A stretch of 64,000 nucleotides of DNA. It comes from Casuarius casuarius (lineage: Eukaryota > Chordata > Aves > Casuariiformes > Casuariidae). Both the position numbers and the translations under genes were made by a program. The notes below the pieces were generated by a model. That model ran no database searches and was not told the origin of the DNA. It was given only the letters and a program-made list of their open reading frames with translations. Below, piece by piece: positions 55,155 through 64,000 of the stretch (the stretch's first letter is position 1; each line of letters begins with the position of its first letter). The stretch spans positions 211,690-275,689 of the forward strand of contig PTFA01000414.1 of assembly GCA_003342895.1 (NCBI GenBank), written 5' to 3'.

Positions 55155-55210
55155 TCTAGAGGCTGATTTTTCAATCAGATGAGCACTTAAGCATCCCAAA
55201 GTTCAGGTAC
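55155..55210. repeat. Possible ancient repeat fragment (weak)
   Basis: GAGGCTGATTTTTCAATCAG and GATGAGCACTTAAGCATCCC are similar to words GGCTGATTTTCAAAGG and GCTGAGCACC of the ancient repeat family seen at 44.8 and 42.5 kb. Only one short match. Confidence 0.3.
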
Positions 55211-55214
55211 TTGT

Positions 55215-56005
55215 CTCTCCACTGCCACTCCTGCCTCTTCAGCGTGAACAAGTGGGCTGGAGATCCTGAGGGAACAAGCTTTCCTATGAAGCTGCTAGTG
55301 CTTGGGGCTCGCGGGTTGGGTGTAGCACGAAAATAGCCACTCTTCAAGTTTGGCTCCCCTGTTGTTCGCACACAACAGTGCCTGAGCTACCATCAGCGTT
55401 TTCTAAATATGGAGAAATGCTGCAGGCCTTCCCACAACAGCGCAGAAAAACTGTTGCTAAATGCTTAAGAATAATGATCTTGCTGCTTCCAGGGCCTGCA
55501 AGAACAGAGGCATCAGGAGGGAACAGAAGCAGTAATAATAGTAATAATAAACAAGGAGCACTCCAGAGTTTGAGAGCATTGTGAAAGGCTTGATTTGAAT
55601 GGTGGGTGACAGGACTGCCTGTGTTTTTTCCTGCACGTACTGAGAGAGGGGCCTAGGGTTTATTGGGGAAAAGTAAAAAGTAGGGAGCAATTTACACCTA
55701 ATCCTCATTGCATTCAAACCACCATAACATGCCTTAGTGTGTAGCAGGGAGATCCTTGTGCGGGCAAAGGCTTGTGGAGCAGACTGGAGTGATTTGCAAG
55801 TCTTGATCAGCCAGATCCTTCATCGTGCAAAGCCTGACATGCTGACTGCCACCCTCGCTGCAGGCTCCAACCCTGCGGTGCAGAGGGCAGTCCGGCCTGG
55901 TCTCTCCCTGCTGCCAGCCCAAGATTTGTGCTGGCTGCTACTCCAAAGTGACAGTTCCCACATGGACCAGAAGCGCTACAGGGGTGCCTTGATTAACCTG
56001 GGGTC
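55215..56005. other. Non-coding, no recognised element
   Basis: Balanced DNA, with a short AATAATAGTAATAATAA run at about 55533-55549. No gene recognised. Confidence 0.45.
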
Positions 56006-56007
56006 TG

Positions 56008-56010
<3 letters not shown>

Positions 56011-56055
<45 letters not shown>
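56011..56055. repeat. (CA)n microsatellite, about 22 repeats
   Basis: An uninterrupted CA run of 45 bases, ending in CGTCC. Likely polymorphic. It creates alternating His/Thr and Val/Cys runs in the frames through it. Confidence 0.97.
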
Positions 56056-56058
<3 letters not shown>

Positions 56059-56309
56059 CTTTCTCTCCCATTAAGCTCCCCAAAACCTGCCCAAAATGTC
56101 CTGGAAAGAACCACCTTAGTGCTGCAGAAGCTGGCAGCTTTTGACTCTCTTCCTTTTTCTTTCACTCTTTTCTCCCCTCCTTCCTCCACTTTTATTCTCC
56201 CTCTTTTTGCAGAACCAAAACATTTTGGAGACTCTGCACTCTGTGCTAGCCTATTATTCACAAAACCTCCTATCTCCCTGCTTCAGGATGCTGCCTGGAT
56301 CCGACCAAT

Positions 56310-56445
56310 TACCAGCTCCCTTGATGTATAACACCATAAAACCCTTAACCTCATTATAGAAAATTTCTTTTGAATGGCCTTTAAAAACCATCTCATTACA
56401 CAGGAAGAACTGTAATTACCTTTAACAAGACAGAGATATTGTGCG
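56310..56445. promoter_or_regulatory. Candidate conserved non-coding block
   Basis: AT-rich block with CTCATTATAGAAAATTTC, GGCCTTTAAAAACC and CTGTAATTACCTTTAAC, between a pyrimidine-rich left flank and a balanced right flank. No repeat match. Confidence 0.35.
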
Positions 56446-56449
56446 AGCG

Positions 56450-59130
56450 AGTGCGTTTGGGCTGTCAAAACAGCAGCGGTGGGAGTTCATCTCGAGCTGG
56501 TTTTACCACAAGGGCAAACGCTTTGTAATTCCTTCCCCTGTCCCACTCCTCTTCACAGCCTTCCTTCTTGCCCCTTACTCCTCCCCTCTCCCCGCGAGCC
56601 CCGACTCTGATCTACGGTGGGTTTGTGGTCGGGTTTGATGTTCCTCCTGCAGGAGCTTTGCTAATGCAGTGCCCTGTTGACATCTTTTGTGAGCACAGCT
56701 GAAAAGAGGTGAGGGACAGGGAAGGAGAAGGTAGCTGGTGACTAGGTAGCTGAGGTGTGCGGGAGTTGTTATGGAGCATGGAGGGAAAAGCTGGTTTCTG
56801 GATCGTGCTCTAAATCATGCACTGTGGCGGTGGGACAGGGAGGGGAGAGAGCAGACGTGAGGCTGCTGAGGTGTGCCAGCGGGCTGAGCTGGCACCAGGT
56901 CACAACCCAGATTCAGCCCAAACTGCAAGTGAGCTGCATCCATGATGGGGGGAGCCAGGCTCCAGATTCCTCCCTGTTTTATTTTGGAGCTCCGCATTCA
57001 GGCTTCAGCTCTTAGGTGGGCAAACACAACTTCTTGCTAGGCATCTGCTTTTCAAGACAAAACCCATTTTCCCCTGGTCTCATCTCTCTACTGCTCTTTG
57101 CCTCTGCAGTCTGAGCAAGGCTCTTGCAAGGCCTGCACCCCTCTGAAATAGCCAGTGGCTGCTGCTAAGGACTCTGGTCCTGGGCTTCTGCATCACTGGG
57201 CTGTGGTGTGTGCTTCGCCAAGTGGCTTTCTTCGGGAGGTGATGATGTGGTTACTAGGACTTGCTATAATCCAGTCGCTTCTGGGGCTGCAGGGATGATA
57301 TAGCCTCTTAGTCCAACCTATGCTGACAAATCCTTGACAGCTTCCATTGCTGGCAGAGCTCTGAGCAAACAGCTAGGTCGTAGTGCAAGACCCTAACGCA
57401 GACAGCATTGGGAAAGAGCCATCCGTGTCGGCATGTCCCAAGCGTCCTTCTCCGGTGTACAAGTGAAACCTCTCCTGCAGCAAGAGTGTTGCAGAACTCC
57501 AGCCTTGCTTCATCGGCAGTGGTAGGTTTAAGGGGACCCCTTGCTCTGTCTCCACTGCTCCCCTTGCTTTCAGCCCAGTCGCTCCAGTGCCTCCCAGCAC
57601 ATGGCAGCCCAGTGCCTGGCCCAAGCCACCGCTCCTGAATGCCTGGCTTGCAGAGCTCCAGCTGGCCACTTCGGGGGGGCAATGTGCAGAGGCTGGGGCC
57701 TGCACCCTGCCAGTGGCTCCTGTGCTCAGGCTTCAGTCTGCAGGAGTCTTCTGCACCTCAGCATGCAGCTTGGCTGGAGCTGCTGGCGAGGATGGTGCTG
57801 TCTGAGGCCAGCCTGGGAGAGCATGGGCTGACCCTCCCCATGCTCTGTGTGTGCTAAAAGGGCTCTGCCCCAAACCCCAGACCCAACTGAAAACACCGGG
57901 CTAAGGCACCTGGCTCATGAGAAGGACATCCAGTGAAGAGGAAAAAAGGTTCTTTGTAGGGCATTTCTGCCCTTTCTCTGCTAGTTCCAGATTTGGCCTC
58001 TATTTAACTGAAGGGTCAAAGGTCTGTCTTTGACATCCATCAGAAATTGTCTCTTTGCTGGTGTGTTATAACTTGTACTTGAAGAGGTGGGAACTGGAGG
58101 GGTTAAGTTGTTTTCATTTCTGCATGCATGTGACTCAAAAGAAGATATTTTTTCCAAACAAAATTTTTCCATCCCATCTGTCACTAATGTCAATGCACTC
58201 CTTTGCCCAGATCCAGTTTTAAAAAAATCCTAAAATCTAACATTATTTTAGAAAAATTTGAGTATGTGTTGCCAGAGCTGTGATATTTTCCATTTCTCAG
58301 AAAGTAGCTGTTGCAACTTTTAACCCTTGGTGTTCATCCTGTGAGGCTCCACTGCCCTTGCTTATCATAGACAATTCTGCCTCTCAATATCATTTCTTTC
58401 TTGTGGATTTTCTGGTTGTTCCTTATTTCTTGCTATCCTTTAGCTCCTTTAGCTTTTCTGCCTCTAGTTTTTTTGTTTTTTTTCACATTAACAAAGGAGA
58501 AGTTAGTTGAGTGCTGTTTACCCATTTCCAACATTTCCATCTTGAGCAGCTCTAGTACTATTTATACTAGCATTACATTTGGATAAAGCATTTGCCATAT
58601 ATTTCCCCGAGCTATGAACATTTACAAACAAATAAAGAGTCAAAAGCCTGATTCTATCTTACAGCCAGACCCATTGCATTCACCATAAAGCTCTCCTTTG
58701 CCCTGGCCTAAATAGATCAGGTTCTAAATGACTGTGCAAGTTCACCTTTTGCAGTTTACAGACTCCTACAAGAAGGGGCTGAAAGGCCCTGCAGGAAGTC
58801 TTTCACATCCTCAAGCGAGAGCTACATAGTATAGACCATTCCTGATAGACATTCCCCTAACCTGATCTAAAACACCACTGTGCCAGGTTCTGAATGGTTC
58901 ACATATAAACATGGTATCATAAAGTTGCATTGTTGTTTAGTGATATAATGCAAAATACCTTATTTGCACATATATGTAAGGGCAAGGGAATGGCACGACT
59001 GCAGTTCTAGGTGTTCATCAGCGAGACCAGCCTGGGAGCTGCATTGAAGGGAAAAGAACCATGTAGTGTATTTTCCCAGATGCTGAGCCCATAGCAATAT
59101 TTATACATGTATGGGTATATTCTCAACTAG
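56450..59130. other. Non-coding, no recognised element
   Basis: Left half GC-moderate with overlapping frames near 57.4-57.85 kb; right half AT-richer from 57.95 kb. No exon, repeat family or RNA gene was supported. Confidence 0.45.
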
Positions 59131-59139
59131 CATAAATTA

Positions 59140-59215
59140 ATGTTGTTCCATTGAGTTGAATGGAGTGCCAATAATTGACTCCAGCTGAGCATTAAAGGCC
59201 CTGAGAAGTAGGAGT
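59140..59215. repeat. Ancient amniote repeat fragment
   Basis: GTTCCATTGAGTTGAATGGA, GTGCCAATAATTGACTCCAG and CTGAGCATTAAAGGCCCTGA resemble, in order, ACTCCATTGAAGTCAATGGAG, a GCCAATTTACACCAG-type segment and CTGAGGATCTGGCCC of a well-known old repeat of turtles, crocodilians and birds. The order agreement makes chance unlikely. Confidence 0.55.
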
Positions 59216-59319
59216 GAAAGTCAGCTCTGCGGTGGCAGGTACTAGGACTGTTCACTGTCAGATCTCAGGATGGAGCTGTGGTGGGGTTTTGCTGAACCTC
59301 TCAGCACTGGAGCTGAAAT

Positions 59320-59400
59320 TCACTCTAATTTCATTCCTGGTGGTATAAGTAAACCAGTTTTACCTCGCATTGAAATCAATCCAGGGGCTCACACAGTGCT
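59320..59400. repeat. Ancient amniote repeat fragment
   Basis: CCTGGTGGTATAAGTAAACC followed by CGCATTGAAATCAATCCAGG resembles CTGGTGTAAATCAGG and CCATTGAAGTCAATGGAG words of the same family as 59.14 kb. The two fragments may be parts of one broken insertion. Confidence 0.5.
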
Positions 59401-59404
59401 TCCT

Positions 59405-59985
59405 TGTGCCTCACAAGCCATCTGAAAGCAAAGGACATAGCTTAAGCCTGTCTTGACTGCCAGTGCATGAAGCAGATACCCACAGTAGAGGAGACTCTTC
59501 CTCTGGAGGTGCTCATCTGAAGAAAAAGTCTAGGGAACTAGCTGAGACTAGACACCGATGCTGCATGCATCACCTATTCCCACGTGAGCCTGGTTCTGCA
59601 GTGAATGAGCATGTTAGTGGGCAGCGATGAGGCCAGAACAGCAGGATTTTCCCTCAACACCCTTGTACCCAAATGCTACCACAGCATATTTGTCTTGGTC
59701 TGGGTCCCTCCCCCCCCCGGAGAGCTGATAATCTCTGCACCTGAGGCTGAGCTTTCTAAGAGACATGCAGAGCCCCCCTTTAGCAGAGAGTAGGTAGGGT
59801 CGGTCTGCTGCTATATCTGGCCCTATCACCAAAATAGAGCACTTGTGCTTTTGCTAGGACTGAACTTCTCTTGCAACACCAAGAACAGCAGCCACGGAGG
59901 CTCACAGCCCAGCTCCTGCGGATAGCAGGCTGGCTGGGTGCTCTGCATGAGGGCTCCGAGGGTGCTAATAGGCCTTAATTGCCCT
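59405..59985. other. Non-coding, no recognised element
   Basis: Balanced DNA with a C9 run at 59710-59718. Nothing else recognised. Confidence 0.45.
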
Positions 59986-59993
59986 GATGAGCC

Positions 59994-60060
59994 TCACCTG
60001 GGGCTCCACCCACACCCTGCCCAGGAGCTGTATTTAAGCTCGAGCTGGGGTTTCCACTGT
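59994..60060 (+). promoter_or_regulatory. Candidate TATA-like core promoter
   Basis: A TATTTAAG box at 60031-60038 is preceded by a CCACCCACACCC element (60007-60018) and an E-box CACCTG (59995-60000). An initiator at about 60058-60065 would be properly spaced. A splice donor lies about 265 bases downstream. It may be the promoter of a lncRNA, or the LTR of an old retroelement, whose general layout it also fits. Confidence 0.33.
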
Positions 60061-60325
60061 TTTCCTGAGCTCTGCTGCAGGAAGGCTTGTCTCTAGCCCT
60101 CTCTGCTTTTGCTCCTGACTGGGCTCCCCAGATGAACCTGGTTCATTGCCCACCATGTCTGGGGCTGTTGAGGGACCTGTTAGCTGCCCCTGGCTCTGCC
60201 CAGGGTGTTTGGACCCTGTGGGACTGTGCCCTGCTGGGGAGGGCGCTGCCTGTGCTGGGGTCACCCTCTGCTCACCTTCTCCGAGGGAGCAGCTGGCCTG
60301 GGCAGTGGATTTCTGAAAATACAAG
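60061..60325 (+). other. Candidate first exon after the TATA-like promoter
   Basis: It runs from the predicted start region to the strong donor ACAAG|GTGAGTTTT (GT at 60326). No ATG-initiated frame of recognisable protein character was found; the open frames are Leu/Pro/Gly-rich. Probably non-coding if transcribed. Confidence 0.27.
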
Positions 60326-60329
60326 GTGA

Positions 60330-61190
60330 GTTTTGAAACCACGGCAGAGGGTTAATAGCCATGCTCTGGAAAGGTGCAGACTCTTCTACTATGTATTTGG
60401 CTAGCAATTAACTGTTTGAAGCTTCCAGTGGGTATCTTTGTTTGTTTATTTATTTTTATGTTTCATAAACATGACTTCTGGTTGCACTAAGCACCTAGTA
60501 TAGTGCCAAGCAACTGGCCAGCACAGAGAACCAAGCTGGGGTAGGAGAGCTGCCTGCTCGGTGCTGCCTGTTGGGACCTGCAGCGTTACTGCAGGCATGG
60601 TCAGGGACCCCTCCCCGCGGCGGGAGCCCCCCGTCGTGGGTGCCGTGCTCCTAGGAGCGGTGTCTGTGTTGGGTTGCGGCTCGTGAGATGTTTGTGAGCG
60701 AAGGCACTGTAAGGGTCTGTGCTGTTGGTTTGCGCACGCTCTCCACTTGCCGCGCTGTGGTCTTCTACCTGCTTCGCAGCCCGGTTGTGGAGCTTCGTTT
60801 CCCTTTCAGTGCCCTCACCTAAACGCCTCGAGGGAGGCCTGGCCTCCCGACAGCTGCCTCTTATGCCCACTTGAGGTGGGTGCTAATCCCCTTCGGGACC
60901 TGCCGTCGCTGTCCTGGTGCACCATAGGCTCTAGATGTCCCTTGTCCTCTCCCCACTGCGAGGCACTGAGTAGGTGTCTCTTGACTTCCCACTGTGCTGG
61001 TTGTGGCTGTTTCCAGGGCTCCCTCATGTCCCCCCTGCTTTGGGGACGGCTGGTGAGCTCCGTGGGCGTACAGACAGGTCTGTCGTCTCCTGTCCCAGCC
61101 TTGCCCTGGCGCCATTTGTTTGTCCCCTGTTCCTTTGCCCTCTGCATGTCCCCGGGGGGTGGGGGGGCATGCAGGCCAGGCACTGTGGAG
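60330..61190. other. Non-coding, no recognised element
   Basis: AT-rich at 60400-60480 (TTTGTTTATTTATTTTTATG), then GC-rich with CpG. Overlapping open frames only. Confidence 0.45.
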
Positions 61191-61194
61191 GGGT

Positions 61195-61234
61195 GGAAGC
61201 TTCCGGCGCCTTCCGGAAGCTTCCAGCACCTTCC
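61195..61234. repeat. 20-bp tandem duplication rich in ETS-type cores
   Basis: GGAAGCTTCCGGCGCCTTCC at 61195-61214 is followed by a copy with two changes at 61215-61234, and a partial third GGAA. The units are near-palindromic and create several CTTCCGG/CCGGAAG words, the ETS-factor core. The function is inferred. Confidence 0.75.
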
Positions 61235-61465
61235 GGAATGCGTGAGCTCCTGGGAGGCACTGCTCTCCCGGCAGTCAGCAGGACGGAGGCACCTCACCCC
61301 GTTGTTCCTAGTCATGGTCCCTGGGGCCCCCAAAGCGGCTCCTCCAGGGCTGGAGAGCAGAAATGCCCCTTCCCAGGGCGCTGGTGGAGGCGGGCGGTGC
61401 TCTCGGGGGCCTCCGGGCGCAGGGAGTGAGGAGGCAGCCTGGTGTGAGCAGCAGAGGGAGAAAAA
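61235..61465. other. GC-rich non-coding stretch
   Basis: GC-rich DNA with open frames of low-complexity composition. No repeat. Confidence 0.45.
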
Positions 61466-61469
61466 GGTC

Positions 61470-61665
61470 CTTTAAACACCACTTATTTCATCCCGCCAAA
61501 ACTGTCATGGCAATTTACCACTGGAGGCTCTGTATCGGCCCCGTGCCGCAATGACAGTTATTGAAGACATCAAGCGGCACTTGATGTAATTTGCTCTCCT
61601 GTGGGCAAGAGGCATTTGGAAAGGACAACTCATTGAGCACAGAAGTGAACATTTTTTAAGCACTA
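61470..61665. promoter_or_regulatory. Candidate conserved non-coding block
   Basis: An abrupt change from GC-rich DNA to a balanced block with CCACTTATTTCATCCC, GCAATTTACCACTGG, GACAGTTATTGAAGAC and GATGTAATTTGCTC. Inverted words CAAGCGGCACTTG occur near 61571. No repeat match. Confidence 0.37.
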
Positions 61666-61669
61666 GAAG

Positions 61670-62085
61670 TGAAAACAAAGGAGCAGAGCAAAATAGCGGT
61701 TTGGTGCCGCAGGGCCAGCAGCGGGGCAGGGAGCAGCTGGTTCCTCGGGCGCCCCGAAGGCTGTGCGCCAGCACCAGCAGTAGGTACTTGCCCTGGAAGA
61801 AGCTGCCTTCCTCCTCTGGATGCTGATTCCTCTGCAGACTTCATGCCCAATGCTGGGGCTTGCCTGAGTTTCTGGGGTAGGAGACTGATTTATGCCTCTT
61901 TAGTTAAATGCAATGGCTTGATCATCCTGTCGGTTCCCTGCAGCCGAGCTCCTGCGCGCCCAGCTCTTGCAGGCACCCTTAACCCAGGCCGTGGGCACCA
62001 TGGATGCCTGCTCAGCCTGTGGCTTTTTTACAGCCTGTGGTGGTTCCATTTCAGATGCTCGTGTGGCATCTTGGAGACTGTCCTT
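61670..62085. other. Non-coding, no recognised element
   Basis: GC-moderate sequence with overlapping short frames only. Confidence 0.45.
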
Positions 62086-62089
62086 CATG

Positions 62090-62215
62090 TGATGTGTAGC
62101 TCAGTAAATATGTAATGTGTTAGTTTAGGGCTTTATTGCTTTTATGGAGCGCTACTGTAACGGTATTCAGAGAGCTCTGGCACTCCCATTAGCAGCTGAA
62201 GTGGCACAAAGGAAG
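62090..62215. promoter_or_regulatory. Candidate conserved non-coding block (weak)
   Basis: AT-rich stretch with GTAAATATGTAATGTG, GGGCTTTATTGCTTTTATGG and CTCCCATTAGCAGC. Composition-only support. Confidence 0.27.
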
Positions 62216-62219
62216 GATG

Positions 62220-63035
62220 TTCTTCCTCTCCGAGCCCATCATCTTCCCCTCCTGATGCTCTCAGCCATGATGTAGTGGTCTAAAGGAGGCAACTTGTCTG
62301 TTAGCACACAGTGTAGAACAGTCAATTGGATCATTAGAAGTGGCTATGGATTGGCCTTGTTTTTTAAAAGGAATCTAAAACATTTGGCCAAAACCCAGTT
62401 GGAGCATTTTCAATGTTTGGAAAACCTTCTGCTAAACAATTTGGCTTCACTGTTTCTAGAGCACCTATCAGAACTGTGGTCTCAGGTTCATGGTAGCCTC
62501 CATGGGGAGATGGGGGGGGGAACTCATAAGTGTGTCAGCCAGCCTGGCTGGTGTTGTCTGCACCCTGCCCCAGCCCTATATTCTTGCCCCCACCCACATT
62601 TGGTGCGGGAGGAGACAGAACTGCATGGCTGGAGGAGAGGGGGAGGCTGCAGCAGGGGCCTCTGGTCTAGATCAGTGCTTGGATGCACAGCAGGACACGC
62701 AGGGGATCCTTTGACCATGGTGGTGCAGGTGGCAGCCACACTGCTAGCTTGTGGGGGCATTATGTTCTTGTCTTACCAATGTGTCGGATGGGGTTGAAGA
62801 TGCTGGGTGGTGAAGCTGTAAGGAGTCTTGATCTGGATATGCTTAAATTGCTGTGGAAGTGCACTCATGGAGTTCAGCCCTGCTCCATGCTGAGCACTGT
62901 GCTCCTGCTGTGCACAGCAGTGCACAGCACTGGGGCTTAAACTGGGGTGTTTGAGCTTGCTCACTGGTGTGCATTGGTTCTCCTGGCAGGCTGTGAAGTT
63001 ACTGTTATGCTGGATTGGCTCTTTGGCACTTTGCA
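62220..63035. other. Non-coding, no recognised element
   Basis: Balanced DNA with a short GTGCACAGCAGTGCACAGCA repeat at about 62909-62928. No gene. Confidence 0.45.
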
Positions 63036-63039
63036 GGAT

Positions 63040-63250
63040 TGAGCCCCTAGCAGATAATAATTCTAATGCCTAATTTTAGTCTAATGGCACTCATTCAATC
63101 TGCAGTTTGCAGAATGTGTTGTAAGTGACATAGATTAATATTACATAGAAAAAGTCAAGCTTCTGGTGCGAGATCAATAGATCATAACTTGGTGACATTT
63201 GAAAATACATCTTATTAGCAGTTCTTATTTTGGTGCTTTGCATATATTCC
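63040..63250. promoter_or_regulatory. Candidate conserved non-coding block
   Basis: Strongly AT-rich with GATAATAATTCTAATGCC, CTAATTTTAGTCTAATGGC, GATTAATATTACATAG and CTTATTAGCAG within about 170 bases. No frame and no repeat match. One of the clearer blocks in the right half of the window. Confidence 0.42.
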
Positions 63251-63254
63251 CACG

Positions 63255-63840
63255 AATCCCCCCATCCCCCCGGAGGAGCTTCTGTGCGCATGGCTGCTGA
63301 CAGCATTGGAAAGTTCTGTGAAATCATGTCACCTGCACTGAGTGCCAGTTTGTGGCTTTTATCTTGTGGAAACTAAATACACTGATGGGGAGAGGTGAAA
63401 GGAAGTGCTGTTGGTCACCGCAGTACAGTGACAAGAAGCCATTAGTGTCTTGCAGCTGTAGAGACTAGGGCTTTTTCCCAGGTAGCTCAGTGTCCAAATC
63501 TCCAGTAGATGCCTTGCTGTTGATGTGGTACATGAGGTGCTGTTGTGATCTTTCTCACAGAAAGATCAAAGTTGGAGAGCAGAAGGGAGCCTGACATCTC
63601 TGTTCTGTCCTAGATAAGGATAGAGGATCATGGGAGAGACTGCATGGAGAGCGCTTATGTGGCCCAAGCCTGGCTGTGCTGGTGGGTAGATGAGCAGAAG
63701 CTTTACACTTTCAGGCTTGTAAACCGGCACCTTTTACCAGCAGGACACTTGCTTGAAGCATTAATGAGGAAAGGAAACAGGAGAAGCCCCCAGAGGCAGG
63801 GCGCTTCCTTGCCTCGCAGCGATTCCTCTGGTTTGCAGGA
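63255..63840. other. Non-coding, no recognised element
   Basis: Balanced DNA without a recognised repeat, exon or motif cluster. Confidence 0.45.
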
Positions 63841-63846
63841 ACAGTC

Positions 63847-63874
63847 GGGGGGGGGGGGGGGGGGGGGGGGGGGG
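63847..63874. repeat. Poly-G tract (G28)
   Basis: Twenty-eight consecutive G. This can form G-quadruplexes and is a difficult sequence for polymerases and assemblers, so its length is probably approximate. Confidence 0.97.
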
Positions 63875-64000
63875 TGATCTTTTTGACAGCTAAAGTGACT
63901 TCCTTGAGGACAGGACACTGGGTAAAGGTCAGGTCTCACTTTGACTCTGGAGCAGGGTCTCCCATAACTCCTGTGCTGATCTACTCTTCCCACGTGCAGT
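63875..64000. other. Window end, non-coding
   Basis: Balanced DNA after the poly-G run; nothing recognised. Confidence 0.45.

Noticed and set aside
1..64000. CRISPR arrays, operons, bacterial promoters, tRNA or rRNA genes
   Set aside because: No direct-repeat/spacer array, no tRNA B-box in proper context, no rRNA similarity; the DNA is clearly vertebrate.

Overview
The window is vertebrate nuclear DNA, most probably from a bird. Two decayed CR1 LINE fragments with avian-type 3' ends lie on the minus strand (about 40.2 and 48.0 kb). No mammalian SINE or L1 was recognised, interspersed repeats are sparse, and GC-rich CpG-containing stretches alternate with short AT-rich blocks. Several fragments match, from memory, ancient repeat families that survive well in turtles, crocodilians and slowly evolving birds, so a palaeognath or another slowly evolving lineage is possible. 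That lineage call is inference.

I recognise no protein-coding gene with a known domain. The long reading frames (up to about 340 codons) have low-complexity composition, overlap frames on the other strand and lack codon structure or recognisable motifs. The window reads as intergenic or intronic DNA. It may hold a few non-coding exons: plus-strand segments with strong splice signals at 9.86, 18.0 and 24.15 kb, a minus-strand polyadenylation site with an upstream exon-like segment at 26.3-26.8 kb, and a TATA-like promoter with a downstream splice donor at 60.0-60.3 kb.

Layout: 0-10 kb is mixed, with conserved-looking blocks at 2.9-3.25, 7.1, 7.7-8.0 and 8.3 kb and CpG-rich DNA at 8.4-9.3 kb. 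10-25 kb is mostly featureless, apart from a GATA-motif block at 17.3 kb and the exon candidates. 25-44 kb is the densest part: AT-rich, TAAT-rich blocks alternate with CpG-rich stretches (31.2-31.9 and 36-37 kb) and a composite minisatellite (35.5-35.9 kb). 44-46 kb is an AT-rich island containing a decayed tandem array of roughly 150-180 bp units, flanked by ancient repeat fragments. 46-64 kb is again sparse, with microsatellites, purine tracts, old repeats and a few AT-rich blocks.

The many AT-rich blocks resemble the conserved non-coding elements that surround developmental regulator genes. I cannot prove conservation or name the target gene from one sequence. I found no convincing novel system. 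The observations most worth checking are the 45 kb tandem relic, the candidate transcripts and the block-rich 30-43 kb interval.
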